A stretch of 64,000 nucleotides of DNA, taken from assembly GCA_019828565.1 (NCBI GenBank), contig JAHDYR010000062.1, positions 124,001-188,000 on the forward strand. The letters are read 5' to 3'. Position 1 is the first letter of the stretch; each line of letters opens with the position of its first letter. The position numbers and the translations under genes are program-made. Shown here in pieces: positions 27,972-38,300 of the stretch. The notes below the pieces were generated by a model. The model saw only the letters and a list, made by a program, of their open reading frames with translations, searched no databases and had not been told where the DNA came from. Source of the DNA: Carpediemonas membranifera. Its lineage: Eukaryota; Fornicata.

Positions 27972-30041
27972 CTACATAATATCGTCGTCAAACCCCACAT
28001 TAACGTCGCTCATCCTCAGCCTGCTCCGGGGTCGCGCCCCGACACTCTTGGGCCTTCGCTGCTTCTTCCCCGCCTTGATCGCCTGCACGGCCGTGAACCT
28101 CGCTCCGCTCATCGGCCGGCCCATCGCCCCAGCACTCGGCGGCCGCTGCGACTTGATTGCCTCCTTCGCCTCCACCATGGCGGTCACCTCGCTGCGGACA
28201 GCGCGGCGGTACGGTGTTATCGGATTGGGGTCCACGGGCGGCGGGGTGACTGAACGAACGGCGGCGCGGAGAGAGGTGACACTGCCGTCATTGGCTGTGT
28301 TCTTGCCGGAAACCCACTCAGCCACCTTCTTATGGATGGCAAGAGCGGTCTGGGCACTCACTGGCCGCTTGTGGGGGGCGGAGTGGGCTCGTACTGTCGG
28401 CCTCAATCTGGGGACCGGGGCATTCCCACTGGCGGGTGGCGTCTCACACCCTGGTTGGTCAACGCGGGTCAACGGACGGGGCGGCGTCTTGTTCCTGCTC
28501 GGCGTAGGGGTGGCCTCGGCGTCGGGCCCCAGCTCCCGGGGGACGGCGGGGGCTCGCACTGGCGGTGACACGAGCCTGGCCGTCTCCTGGCCGACTATGC
28601 TGCTGTCCTTGATATCCCAGGCCTTGGGCCCCTTCGCCCCCGCCTCCACCATGGGGCAGTCGTCCTCCGGTGCCAAGCGGGACCCGTAAATCACAGATAT
28701 CGGCTGATTATGGGATACCGCCGTTTGGGTCTCTGGGGTGCGAGCCCGACCGCCACGCGAGACCGACTTCCGCCGCGTCCCCAGCACCGACCGGGACCTC
28801 ACACTCGCACTAGCCCTCGACCGGGACCGTGGCCGCCCCATCTGACTCTGTGACCGCATTGGTGGGTCGTCCCCCATGTCATGGCTAGGAGTCTGCCCGT
28901 AGCCATATGAGTAATTCAAACGGGACTCCGGGCCGTCGAGGTTCATTCCCTCTACCGTGTGGCGCCACCCGGCCTCTCTCTCGGCCCTGTCCGCGTGTCG
29001 GGCCGACTTGAGACGCGCCGCTTGCTTGTTTGCCCTACGGATCTCAGAGGCGCCAACGAACTCGTTCTTGCGGGGTGCTGTCCTCGCTCGCCTCTTGACC
29101 TTTCGGGTGCCTGTATTAGGTCTTGCCGTCCCTTCCGTGGATCCGAACGGTGCCCTCCTCGCGGCCGAAGCTGGTGTCACATCGCCCAGGTTCCTAGGGG
29201 AGTCATCGCCCAAGCTGCTCCCCTCACCCGTAGCATCTGACGCAAAATCGCTTTCAAACCCTGCCTCCAGCGCGTCCTGGATCTGCTTGATCTTGTACGC
29301 TGCAGACCCAGTGATGTCCACAGCCATTCCGTCCAGGAGCGTGTCCGACAGCGTCAGCAGACTGTCCGAGTCGTCCGGCACGTCCAGAAGCTCGCCCCCA
29401 CTGTCATCACGACCGTGCCCTGGCCCAGACCTTGGCCTCATCCCCTGTCTTGTCCCCGGCCGCGAGGTCGAGCCCCGCGCTGCTGGCGGCCGGAGTCCCG
29501 TTCTCGAGGTCACCGCCCACCCCAGGATCAGGGCCAGACACCTCAACAGGATCGTGGTGTCAGTCTCCACTGTCTCCGGTACCGGCGGCGTCTTGTTGTC
29601 TGTAATTCTCAGCAGGAACGGCAGGGCGCCCTGGGGCAGGCCGAGGCTGATGAGGCAGTCGGCGTGAAGCTTCAGTGCAAAGACGTTCGTCGGTTGCTCC
29701 TTGATAACCAGGTCGCAGTCTATGAGACAGGACTCGTACCGTTTCATGAGGTAGAAGGCGCTAGCCCGCAGTAGGAGCAGGTCAGCCGGTGTTCGGGTCC
29801 TCATCGTCAAGAGAGCCATCTTAGAGACAAGTGCTACCGCGTTTTGAAGGTCTTGCGCTACAAATGCTTGTGTGATCTGCCGTATGCTCTGTACAATGGT
29901 CTCCTTGTTGGAGTTCGCGGAGACTGATTGCCGTGCGGGCCCGGGACTGCGTGCTCGAGCTGGAGCTACCGGTCGTGCGGTGCTTTGCCTTATTGGATGC
30001 TGCATTTGGCTCCGCTGTATTCGATGCGGGCCTGGATACAT
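27972..30041 (-). CDS. TPR-like N-terminus with long basic tail, 689 aa
   Basis: An intact ATG-initiated frame. Residues about 48-165 form helical pairs typical of tetratricopeptide repeats (LLLLRASAFYLMKRYESCLI, DCDLVIKEQPTNVFALKLHA). The rest is disordered, Arg/Ser/Pro-rich, with several RPxSA/RPxSV-like motifs (RPVSAQT, RPPSAGAMGRPMSG, RRPKSVGARP) and a short acidic end (GFDDDIM). A TPR head with such tails suggests a cytoskeletal or flagellar adaptor, but that is inference. It is followed on the same strand by genes spaced 100-500 bp apart. Confidence 0.7.
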   Translation of the reverse strand: MYPGPHRIQRSQMQHPIRQSTARPVAPARARSPGPARQSVSANSNKETIVQSIRQITQAFVAQDLQNAVALVSKMALLTMRTRTPADLLLLRASAFYLMKRYESCLIDCDLVIKEQPTNVFALKLHADCLISLGLPQGALPFLLRITDNKTPPVPETVETDTTILLRCLALILGWAVTSRTGLRPPAARGSTSRPGTRQGMRPRSGPGHGRDDSGGELLDVPDDSDSLLTLSDTLLDGMAVDITGSAAYKIKQIQDALEAGFESDFASDATGEGSSLGDDSPRNLGDVTPASAARRAPFGSTEGTARPNTGTRKVKRRARTAPRKNEFVGASEIRRANKQAARLKSARHADRAEREAGWRHTVEGMNLDGPESRLNYSYGYGQTPSHDMGDDPPMRSQSQMGRPRSRSRASASVRSRSVLGTRRKSVSRGGRARTPETQTAVSHNQPISVIYGSRLAPEDDCPMVEAGAKGPKAWDIKDSSIVGQETARLVSPPVRAPAVPRELGPDAEATPTPSRNKTPPRPLTRVDQPGCETPPASGNAPVPRLRPTVRAHSAPHKRPVSAQTALAIHKKVAEWVSGKNTANDGSVTSLRAAVRSVTPPPVDPNPITPYRRAVRSEVTAMVEAKEAIKSQRPPSAGAMGRPMSGARFTAVQAIKAGKKQRRPKSVGARPRSRLRMSDVNVGFDDDIM

Positions 30042-30219
30042 GGTGCTTCAGTTCAACGATGGGTTGGAAAAATTGTTACGATGGCCATGTAATACGTAAT
30101 TCAAGAAAATGGCGCCTTGCTCAGTTCCACCAGAGAGCCCATGGCCCAGGACATGCGTCTATATCCGTACCACTGCCCCAGCGGCACAACATAACCGTCC
30201 GTTCCTAAAAACAATATAT

Positions 30220-30903
30220 TTACTCGACGTCGATTACATCCACGACGTTCGGCAGGTGCTTCTGAACCACTCTGCTGACAAACCCGCGCATGGTGGACTT
30301 GCTGTGCGCACACCCAGAGCACGCGCCCTTCAGCCTCACGTACAGCACGCCTCTTGGATACCCATGAGTCTCATCAATTGATTTGTCCTCCATCTCAGCG
30401 AACTCGACTATCTCCATGTCGCCCTTGTCCTGTTGCAATGCTGGTCTGATCGCAAGGTCAAGCACCTTCTGGAGGTGGGCCATGTGCAGCGGCTGGCCGT
30501 CGAGTTCTTCTGCCGTCGGGGCGGGGATGGAGATCTTCTTGAGGCCATCGTCGGTGGGTGGGGCTGGGCGGTTGAGGATGCCCTGGCCGCTCTCGATGAA
30601 GGCTGTGAGCTCTTGAACGAGAGGATTGTTCAGCTTCTTGAAGTCGGACGCGCTGTTGAAGCGCATGATAAGCATATCCTTGCCAAAGAGCACTGAGCGA
30701 ACCTTTTCATGTTCAAAAAGCTTCGCTGCCAGTGGAGAATCCTTCGCCGCGCTGCGTGTTACCTCAACAAGCTTGCTATTGTCGAGTGCAGGATCAATGA
30801 CCGTATCTGCCTGGAATTTGAAGTAATTAGGCAATGTAGTCTTGCTTGCAGTAAACGAAAGCCATCTGGCGTTGTGTAGTGCCCCAGTCCAGGTCGACAA
30901 CAT
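30220..30903 (-). CDS. NFU1: NFU1-type Fe-S cluster carrier, about 227 aa
   Basis: Late-acting ISC factor that delivers [4Fe-4S] clusters, expected in a mitochondrion-related organelle. ATG 30903 starts a ~30-residue leader rich in Arg/Ser/Thr/Ala and poor in acids, consistent with organelle targeting. The Nfu N-terminal domain follows (LPNYFKFQADTV, SPLAAKLFEHEKVRSVLFG), then the NifU C-terminal domain (VLDLAIRPALQQDKGDMEIV) with the cluster-binding CSGC in LKGACSGCAHSKSTMRG. The order and length match NFU1. Together with the ISD11-like gene 16 kb away it shows an ISC-type pathway. Confidence 0.92.
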   Translation of the reverse strand: MLSTWTGALHNARWLSFTASKTTLPNYFKFQADTVIDPALDNSKLVEVTRSAAKDSPLAAKLFEHEKVRSVLFGKDMLIMRFNSASDFKKLNNPLVQELTAFIESGQGILNRPAPPTDDGLKKISIPAPTAEELDGQPLHMAHLQKVLDLAIRPALQQDKGDMEIVEFAEMEDKSIDETHGYPRGVLYVRLKGACSGCAHSKSTMRGFVSRVVQKHLPNVVDVIDVE

Positions 30904-31004
30904 GTGCTGCAATCACCTGATGACCGCCATGGGCCCTAGTGAACTCTGATCCCCTTGCTCGCCTTGCCGGCGTCATTTATGGTCTATACATGCCAAGCAC
31001 CTCA

Positions 31005-33893
31005 TTAGGAAAACCGGTCGAGGCCCCTATGGCGTCTCTTAAACTGCGCTAACTTCGTCTCGAGACTAGACATCCTCTGGGCATACAGCACGGAAGGTGA
31101 CTGGCCAATCATGCTACTACGGCGTGCCAGGCCCGGTGACCGAGCCCTGCTGAGGAGTGTGCTGCCCGTGGTGGGGCCCGCGGTGATCATCGACGGCCCG
31201 TGACTCAGTGAGATAAGCCGACTATCGCCCAGATCATGTCGGGGGTCGACCCCGCTGGCCTGGGTCGCTGGGGAGTCAGTCGCTGTCGCCTCGGTGCGGG
31301 TGGCCACTGGGACGGCGCTGGCGGCAGCAGCTCTGCTTATGCTATGCCGAGCAGTCTTCTGCAAGTCCATCACTTGTTTCATAAATGACTGGCGGAGGTC
31401 CTCGAGCTGAAGCATGGTCTCCTTCGCCAGGGCGTCCAGGTTGGTCTTGTGTTGGAATCGGACCCGACCTAAAGCTGCGTGGTAATCAATCTTCTCAAGC
31501 GAATCTGGGTCGGCCTGAGCTAGATCTGATACAACCTGGTCGATCGCTGATAAAGATTCAGAAACATGTGTCCGGACAAAATCTTCGTCAACACGAGACA
31601 TCTCCGCCGGAACTTGGATCGATGACAGTCCCAGTGCACCCTCGAAGTCCGGCACCTTACGTGTCATTTTCCGGGCCCCAGTGTCAGTGTACAAGTCATC
31701 CGCAGTCATTACTCCGCTCTTTGACATCACAGACGGCATACCCGTGCCGGATTGTGACTGTTTGTTCCCCGACTGGTTCTGGGACCGCGGCTGGGTGACC
31801 GGCGCGTAGCTGGGAGCCATGGCGGGGGCGTGGGACTGGGTCAGGGGGGCGGGCCCGGCGTCAGGGTCGAACCGCTCGGTCTGCTGACTCAGTGCAGACC
31901 TGCGGGTACTAGCTCTTCTCCGCGACGCATCCACGGCCTCTTCCCTCCGATCGACAGTGGCCCTGCCCCACCCGTGATTGACGGAGTCCTCAGCCTCGGA
32001 CACGTCGTCCTCCACGCGGTACTGCCCGTGACTGCCCAGGCCTGGATGAGTCGAGTCGCGGGTCGAAGTCATGCCGGCTGGGGTGAGGGTGACAGCCTCC
32101 GCCTCGGCTTCCTCAACATCATCGATGTCGTCGAACTCCTCTAACTCCTCCTCAACACCGCTCTCAACAGTCTGGCCTGCTGCCAGGTTCGACGACGACA
32201 GCTTGAGCGGCGAGATTGCAAGTGGGACTCCGGTTGAGTCGCCCTCCTCCAGCTCGACGGCCGACTCGTCCTCCCAACCAGATGACATCCCAGCCTCCTC
32301 GATGATCGGCGAGAGCACCGCCGTGAGAACCGCCTTGTCCTCCTCGGGGCGGGTCGGGGCAGCAGTGGGGGCGGGGGAGTCGGCGCAGGGTTTCTGGACA
32401 GGGCCGCCGGGGCTGGATTGGGTCTGCTCTACAGTCTCAGCGGCGATGGGGATCTCGGCGAGCTGCTCTAGATGGTCGGACTGACCCTCGGCCGGGGCTG
32501 CCCCGGTGCCCACCGACTCAGCACTGGGCCCCACCGCGTCCAAACTTTCATCCTCGCCCGCACCAACGCCGTGACCCACTCCAGCACCAGTCTCCGCGAC
32601 GTCCACAGCCGCGTCAACCGAGACAGACTCACTCGGTACTGTGGTGGCCTCCACCCCAGTTCCGACGGCAGTGCCGGAACCCTGAGACGCGGCGTCCTTG
32701 AGGGTGGGTGTATTTGGCCCTGTGTCAGTCCCTACGCCGATAGTGTCTGCATGCACGATGTGTGACTGACTCGAAGAATTCCGGAAAGTGCGCATGTTAT
32801 CAGGAGTCATCAAAGTCATGTCTTCGCCCGTATCTGTCATATCTCCCATATCATCGATTGACGCCGACCACCCAGGTGTGTTCCACCTTCCATTCCCGGT
32901 CTGCAGCGGGTCTAAGGGCCCGTCGACTGCTCCCTCGCCCTTAGCCCACTCCCAGAGCCGACCGAGAGAGTCAACGGCGGTCTTCCTGACGCTGCCACTG
33001 GTCCCAATGGAGGCCTTGCCAGGCCCGCTGAGGTATTTGACCCAGCCCCACACTGACTGGGCGACGTAGGGCAGCTCGCCCCTGCTGATAACTGATACCA
33101 GGCCGGGGAGGGTCAGGCATGCCGTGCGGCACGGTCCTGATCTGCCCTGGGTCACGGCTACAAGGTGGTCTTCTAGTAGCACGCCAGCTGTGTCTGGCAG
33201 GAGGACGAGAGACGACGGCGGGGCCGACAAGAGCCTCTGTCGGAGAGAGACACGCAGCGTTGAGTTCATTGGCCCATCCACTGTCAGGGCGAGAGCTTGG
33301 GTGAATGCCTCGGTGAGCACATGCCTGGGGTGGGTCTGCACTGAGCCGAGAAGCCCAGAGAGACATGCGCACGCAGCAGCAGCCTGGGCCTGGGTCGTGG
33401 CATCCATCACGGAGATAATCACCGGGTGTACCAGCTGCAGCAGGTTCCCGTCTCTTGGGAGAATGTGCCCCGATATGGTGTCGCACAGTGAGCTTAGGTC
33501 GGCATCGGGGCACGTCTGGCTGCGGGCTGCTAGGGCCAGGATCGTGTGAATGATGTGCACCATGACATGGGTATCACGACTGGGGTTACCCTGTAGCGTG
33601 CCGATGGCGAAAGAGAGAAGTTTTGCCTTGGCACTGGTGAACGATCGGCGACATGAAGCAAGTAGGATAACGACAGGTACGATGGAGTTTGCACTCGGGA
33701 ACTTGGAAATTCGTTGACGAATGTCTTCAATTAGTGGAGTGTCAGTCATGGCGTCGTCCTTCAACTGATCTAAGGCTTGTTGAAGCTGGATCATGAGACG
33801 GGTGGGAACATTTGCATTCATTGCCGCCTCATAGTCGCTTTGAAATATTTCGTTGCATTCTGATGGAAGAAAGAAGTCTATATCGTGCTCCAT
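31005..33893 (-). CDS. HEAT/TOG-like helical-repeat protein with coiled-coil end, 962 aa
   Basis: The N-terminal ~300 residues are paired amphipathic helices resembling HEAT/TOG arrays (VPVVILLASCRRSFTSAKAK, HVMVHIIHTILALAAR, SVRKTAVDSLGRLWEW). The middle ~450 residues are acidic and low in complexity. The C-terminal part has a probable coiled coil (KETMLQLEDLRQSFMKQVMD) and a short basic end (LETKLAQFKRRHRGLDRFS). The plan recalls microtubule-associated TOG proteins (TORTIFOLIA1/crescerin-like), but I see no decisive TOG signature. The gene ends 101 bp before NFU begins. Confidence 0.7.
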   Translation of the reverse strand: MEHDIDFFLPSECNEIFQSDYEAAMNANVPTRLMIQLQQALDQLKDDAMTDTPLIEDIRQRISKFPSANSIVPVVILLASCRRSFTSAKAKLLSFAIGTLQGNPSRDTHVMVHIIHTILALAARSQTCPDADLSSLCDTISGHILPRDGNLLQLVHPVIISVMDATTQAQAAAACACLSGLLGSVQTHPRHVLTEAFTQALALTVDGPMNSTLRVSLRQRLLSAPPSSLVLLPDTAGVLLEDHLVAVTQGRSGPCRTACLTLPGLVSVISRGELPYVAQSVWGWVKYLSGPGKASIGTSGSVRKTAVDSLGRLWEWAKGEGAVDGPLDPLQTGNGRWNTPGWSASIDDMGDMTDTGEDMTLMTPDNMRTFRNSSSQSHIVHADTIGVGTDTGPNTPTLKDAASQGSGTAVGTGVEATTVPSESVSVDAAVDVAETGAGVGHGVGAGEDESLDAVGPSAESVGTGAAPAEGQSDHLEQLAEIPIAAETVEQTQSSPGGPVQKPCADSPAPTAAPTRPEEDKAVLTAVLSPIIEEAGMSSGWEDESAVELEEGDSTGVPLAISPLKLSSSNLAAGQTVESGVEEELEEFDDIDDVEEAEAEAVTLTPAGMTSTRDSTHPGLGSHGQYRVEDDVSEAEDSVNHGWGRATVDRREEAVDASRRRASTRRSALSQQTERFDPDAGPAPLTQSHAPAMAPSYAPVTQPRSQNQSGNKQSQSGTGMPSVMSKSGVMTADDLYTDTGARKMTRKVPDFEGALGLSSIQVPAEMSRVDEDFVRTHVSESLSAIDQVVSDLAQADPDSLEKIDYHAALGRVRFQHKTNLDALAKETMLQLEDLRQSFMKQVMDLQKTARHSISRAAAASAVPVATRTEATATDSPATQASGVDPRHDLGDSRLISLSHGPSMITAGPTTGSTLLSRARSPGLARRSSMIGQSPSVLYAQRMSSLETKLAQFKRRHRGLDRFS

Positions 33894-33961
33894 GCGGCAG
33901 TTTCCTCCTACCCTATGTACTGTGGATTTCGCACTTTATGCAACTATCGTAAATGACGAAG

Positions 33962-34168
33962 TTAAGACGAGTCTAGACACTCTTGGTTCCATCCATCCGT
34001 CATACCGAATGCTATAGACTTTTTGCACTGTTCTGAACGCCGCATGTCAAATGATTTGGGGCACCGCAAGCCTGCACATCTCTCAGTCACCTCGGCAATA
34101 AACTCCTCGTCATCCTCGTCGTCTCGTGGTGTCACATTGGGGTGAACGGAGTGAGCAAATCTGGCAAA
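33962..34168 (-). other. Open stretch with coding-like composition, no ATG
   Basis: 68 sense codons ending in TAA read FARFAHSVHPNVTPRDDEDD, then EEFIAEVTERCAGLRCPKSF and DMRRSEQCKKSIAF. Acidic and Cys-containing, it looks coding, and it may be a last exon whose 3' splice site is the ...TTTGCCAG at 34164-34171. The upstream frame around 34241-34459 (LLPVLFYLSWIERQGRLRRI) could belong to the same gene. I could not build a full model. Confidence 0.25.
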
Positions 34169-34171
34169 TCA

Positions 34172-35318
34172 GTTTACCCGGTACCGAGCTGGCTGAGCGG
34201 CCAGAAGAACAAACTGCCTAATGCCGGCTTGTGCTTCTCATCACTCTTTGCTTTTGTCCTCACGCTCCTCAATCCGACGGAGACGACCTTGACGCTCGAT
34301 CCAAGATAAATAGAACAACACTGGCAGCAGCGCGTCAGCCAGTCCGTGGTAGCGCCTTGCCCTTGAGGCCAGGTCAACGCTTGGATAGCTGAGCGATGAA
34401 TAATGTGCAGCTGTGCGCGGCAAGAGCGGGCTCGCATCACATGTGGGCAATTCTGGCAAATGGAAATTTCGGACGAAAATGACCCCCCATGGTGTGACTC
34501 ACAGATGGGGCTCCACGCCGCGGGCTTACCCTCCCGCATACACTCGCCAACCGCCAGCAGCTGCTGGGTCGTCCAAGTGTATCATCTAGGCTCAATGTCC
34601 TAGGTCCATCTGATGTCCGCGCGGCAGTCTCACACCGCCCGCGCGCTCCTAGCTAGAAGCCGGGTTCCGCGCCGTGTAAGGTGGCGCGGATGTCCCGGTG
34701 TGCAGCAAGGGCCAGAGGCCAATGCAATACCACGGATCCGAAGACGCCGTGGCGCACTGCTAGGATTTTGACATCATAAAATGGTGGCGGACTTACCTTG
34801 TTGCCGCTCCAGGGTCCCGTCGGAGCACCTGATTGATGTTGTTTAGTTCGGCACGAAGAAGTGACCGAAACTGAGAGAGTGAAAGCGAGGAATCGTGATC
34901 TATATGTGGTAAATGAGCATCCTACGCAGATATAGCAGCAGAGGTGCTTGGAGAGCGATTATTCGAGGTCGCGAAGGAATGTGTGAAAAAAGATGGCGTA
35001 TTCTGCGCGGCCATCTCGAGGACGGCAGACGTTGCGTTCAAGGCTGTTAGTGGGGCAATCGCACTCTATTCAGGCCTAGTTGATGGTGTTACGCCATTGG
35101 GAGCGGGCTGAGGGTGGATCGTGTCAAACTGAGTCGTCATTTTCGACGACTCAGAAACTAAGGTTGGGAGTTTAAAGACTAAGATGGGTCATCCATCCTG
35201 TATGAGCTTCTCTTGCAGTGCAATGGTGTGAGTTTCAGCCCTCCTTGAATCTATGCGCCATGTTCGAAGTCGGTCGAAATCGAAGTTTGGGCCGACTCCA
35301 AACGCATACTGCCAGTGT
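34172..35318. other. Intergenic / array flank, no supported gene
   Basis: Apart from the possible exons above and a perfect 10-bp hairpin (35129-35154), I see no gene or RNA here. One 62-codon plus-strand open stretch (about 34926-35113) reads coding-like (LFEVAKECVKKDGVFCAAIS) but has no start codon. Confidence 0.4.
35129..35154. repeat. Perfect 10-bp inverted repeat, 6-nt loop
   Basis: CTGAGTCGTC and GACGACTCAG around ATTTTC, about 165 bp before the satellite array. The GAGTCG core also forms the stem of the hairpin in each satellite unit. Confidence 0.6.
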
Positions 35319-38300
35319 GCGATTCCGGCCGAGCTCTGGATCTGAATAGTAGATGCATATGGTGCGTTTACTGACAGTGCGCTGCGTGCGTGCAGCGTGA
35401 GTGTGGGGTGTTCATTCAGAGTCGAGATGTGACTCGACCCCCAAATGGCGAGTCGGACGCGAACGGGCAGCGCGCTCCTGGAATCAGCAGAGCGATACTC
35501 ACTCCACGTATTCCGGTAGCGCGCGGTCCGGCGCCCTCCGCCCGCCTCGATGCTCGGCCGACCCAACTCGACCCTCGTCTGGATGCGACAGAGCAGGCGA
35601 CTCCGGCCGAGCTCTGGAGATGAATAGTAGATGCATATGGTGCGTTTACTGACAGTGCGCTGCGTGCGTGCAGCGTGAGTGTGGGGTGTTCATTCAGAGT
35701 CGAGATGTGACTCGACTCCCAAAACGATGAGTCGGACGCGAACGGGCAGCGCGCTCCTGGAATCAGCAGAGCGATACTCACTCCACGTAGTCCGGTAGCG
35801 CGCGGTCCGGCGCCCTCCGCCCGCCTCGATGCTCGGCCGACCCAACTCGACCCTCGTCTGGATGCGACAGAGCAGGCGACTCCAGCCGAGCTCTGGAGAT
35901 GAATAGTAGATGCATATGGTGCGTTTACTGACAGTGCGCTGCGTGCGTGCAGCGTGAGTGTGGGGTGTTCATTCAGAGTCGAGATGTGACTCGACTCCCA
36001 AAACGATGAGTCGGACGCGAACGGGCAGCGCGCTCCTGGAATCAGCAGAGCGATACTCACTCCACGTAGTCCGGTAGCGCGCGGTCCGGCGCCCTCCGCC
36101 CGCCTCGATGCTCGGCCGACCCAACTCGACCCTCGTCTGGATGCGACAGAGCAGGCGATTCCGGCCGAGCTCTGGATCTGAATAGTAGATGCATATGGTG
36201 CGTTTACTGACAGTGCGCTGCGTGCGTGCAGCGTGAGTGTGGTGTTCATTCAGAGTCGAGATGTGACTCGACTCCCAAAACGATGAGTCGGACGCGAACG
36301 GGCAGCGCGCTCCTGGAATCAGCAGAGCGATACTCACTCCACGTAGTCCGGTAGCGCGCGGTCCGGCGCCCTCCGCCCGCCTCGATGCTCGGCCGACCCA
36401 ACTCGACCCTCGTCTGGATGCGACAGAGCAGGCGATTCCGGCCGAGCTCTGGATCTGAATAGTAGATGCATATGGTGCGTTTACTGACAGTGCGCTGCGT
36501 GCGTGCAGCGTGAGTGTGGGGTGTTCATTCAGAGTCGAGATGTGACTCGACTCCCAAAACGATGAGTCGGACGCGAACGGGCAGCGCGCTCCTGGAATCA
36601 GCAGAGCGATACTCACTCCACGTAGTCCGGTAGCGCGCGGTCCGGCGCCCTCCGCCCGCCTCGATGCTCGGCCGACCCAACTCGACCCTCGTCTGGATGC
36701 GACAGAGCAGGCGACTCCAGCCGAGCTCTGGAGATGAATAGTAGATGCATATGGTGCGTTTACTGACAGTGCGCTGCGTGCGTGCAGCGTGAGTGTGGGG
36801 TGTTCATTCAGAGTCGAGATGTGACTCGACTCCCAAAACGATGAGTCGGACGCGAACGGGCAGCGCGCTCCTGGAATCAGCAGAGCGATACTCACTCCAC
36901 GTATTCCGGTAGCGCGCGGTCCGGCGCCCTCCGCCCGCCTCGATGCTCGGCCGACCCAACTCGACCCTCGTCTGGATGCGACAGAGCAGGCGACTCCGGC
37001 CGAGCTCTGGAGATGAATAGTAGATGCATATGGTGCGTTTACTGACAGTGCGCTGCGTGCGTGCAGCGTGAGTGTGGGGTGTTCATTCAGAGTCGAGATG
37101 TGACTCGACTCCCAAAACGATGAGTCGGACGCGAACGGGCAGCGCGCTCCTGGAATCAGCAGAGCGATACTCACTCCACGTAGTCCGGTAGCGCGCGGTC
37201 CGGCGCCCTCCGCCCGCCTCGATGCTCGGCCGACCCAACTCGACCCTCGTCTGGATGCGACAGAGCAGGCGATTCCGGCCGAGCTCTGGATCTGAATAGT
37301 AGATGCATATGGTGCGTTTACTGACAGTGCGCTGCGTGCGTGCAGCGTGAGTGTGGGGTGTTCATTCAGAGTCGAGATGTGACTCGACCCCCAAATGGCG
37401 AGTCGGACGCGAACGGGCAGCGCGCTCCTGGAATCAGCAGAGCGATACTCACTCCACGTATTCCGGTAGCGCGCGGTCCGGCGCCCTCCGCCCGCCTCGA
37501 TGCTCGGCCGACCCAACTCGACCCTCGTCTGGATGCGACAGAGCAGGCGACTCCGGCCGAGCTCTGGATCTGAATAGTAGACATACATGGTGCGTTTACT
37601 GACAGTGCGCTGCGTGCGTGCAGCGTGAGTGTGGGGTGTTCATTCAGAGTCGAGATGTGACTCGACTCCCAAATGGCGAGTCGGACGCGAACGGGCAGCG
37701 CGCTCCTGGAATCAGCAGAGCGATACTCACTCCACGTATTCCGGTAGCGCGCGGTCCGGCGCCCTCCGCCCGCCTCGATGCTCGGCCGACCCAACTCGAC
37801 CCTCGTCTGGATGCGACAGAGCAGGCGACTCCGGCCGAGCTCTGGATCTGAATAGTAGACATACATGGTGCGTTTACTGACAGTGCGCTGCGTGCGTGCA
37901 GCGTGAGTGTGGGGTGTTCATTCAGAGTCGAGATGTGACTCGACTCCCCAAATGGCGAGTCGGACGCGAACGGGCAGCGCGCTCCTGGAATCAGCAGAGC
38001 GATACTCACTCCACGTATTCCGGTAGCGCGCGGTCCGGCGCCCTCCGCCCGCCTCGATGCTCGGCCGACCCAACTCGACCCTCGTCTGGATGCGACAGAG
38101 CAGGCGACTCCAGCCGAGCTCTGGAGATGAATAGTAGATGCATATGGTGCGTTTACTGACAGTGCGCTGCGTGCGTGCAGCGTGAGTGTGGGGTGTTCAT
38201 TCAGAGTCGAGATGTGACTCGACTCCCAAAACGATGAGTCGGACGCGAACGGGCAGCGCGCTCCTGGAATCAGCAGAGCGATACTCACTCCACGTAGTCC

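Noticed and set aside
34600-34800. Structured ncRNA upstream of the satellite
   Set aside because: GC-rich with possible stems, but no match to snRNA, RNase P or SRP signatures that I could see.
35416-37588. Long ORFs (up to 539 codons) on the minus strand and repeated 77-93 codon ORFs on the plus strand in the satellite
   Set aside because: They are open in several frames at once and arise because the unit is about 279 bp (3 x 93). They shift frame whenever a 278-bp unit occurs, and have no independent start or end.
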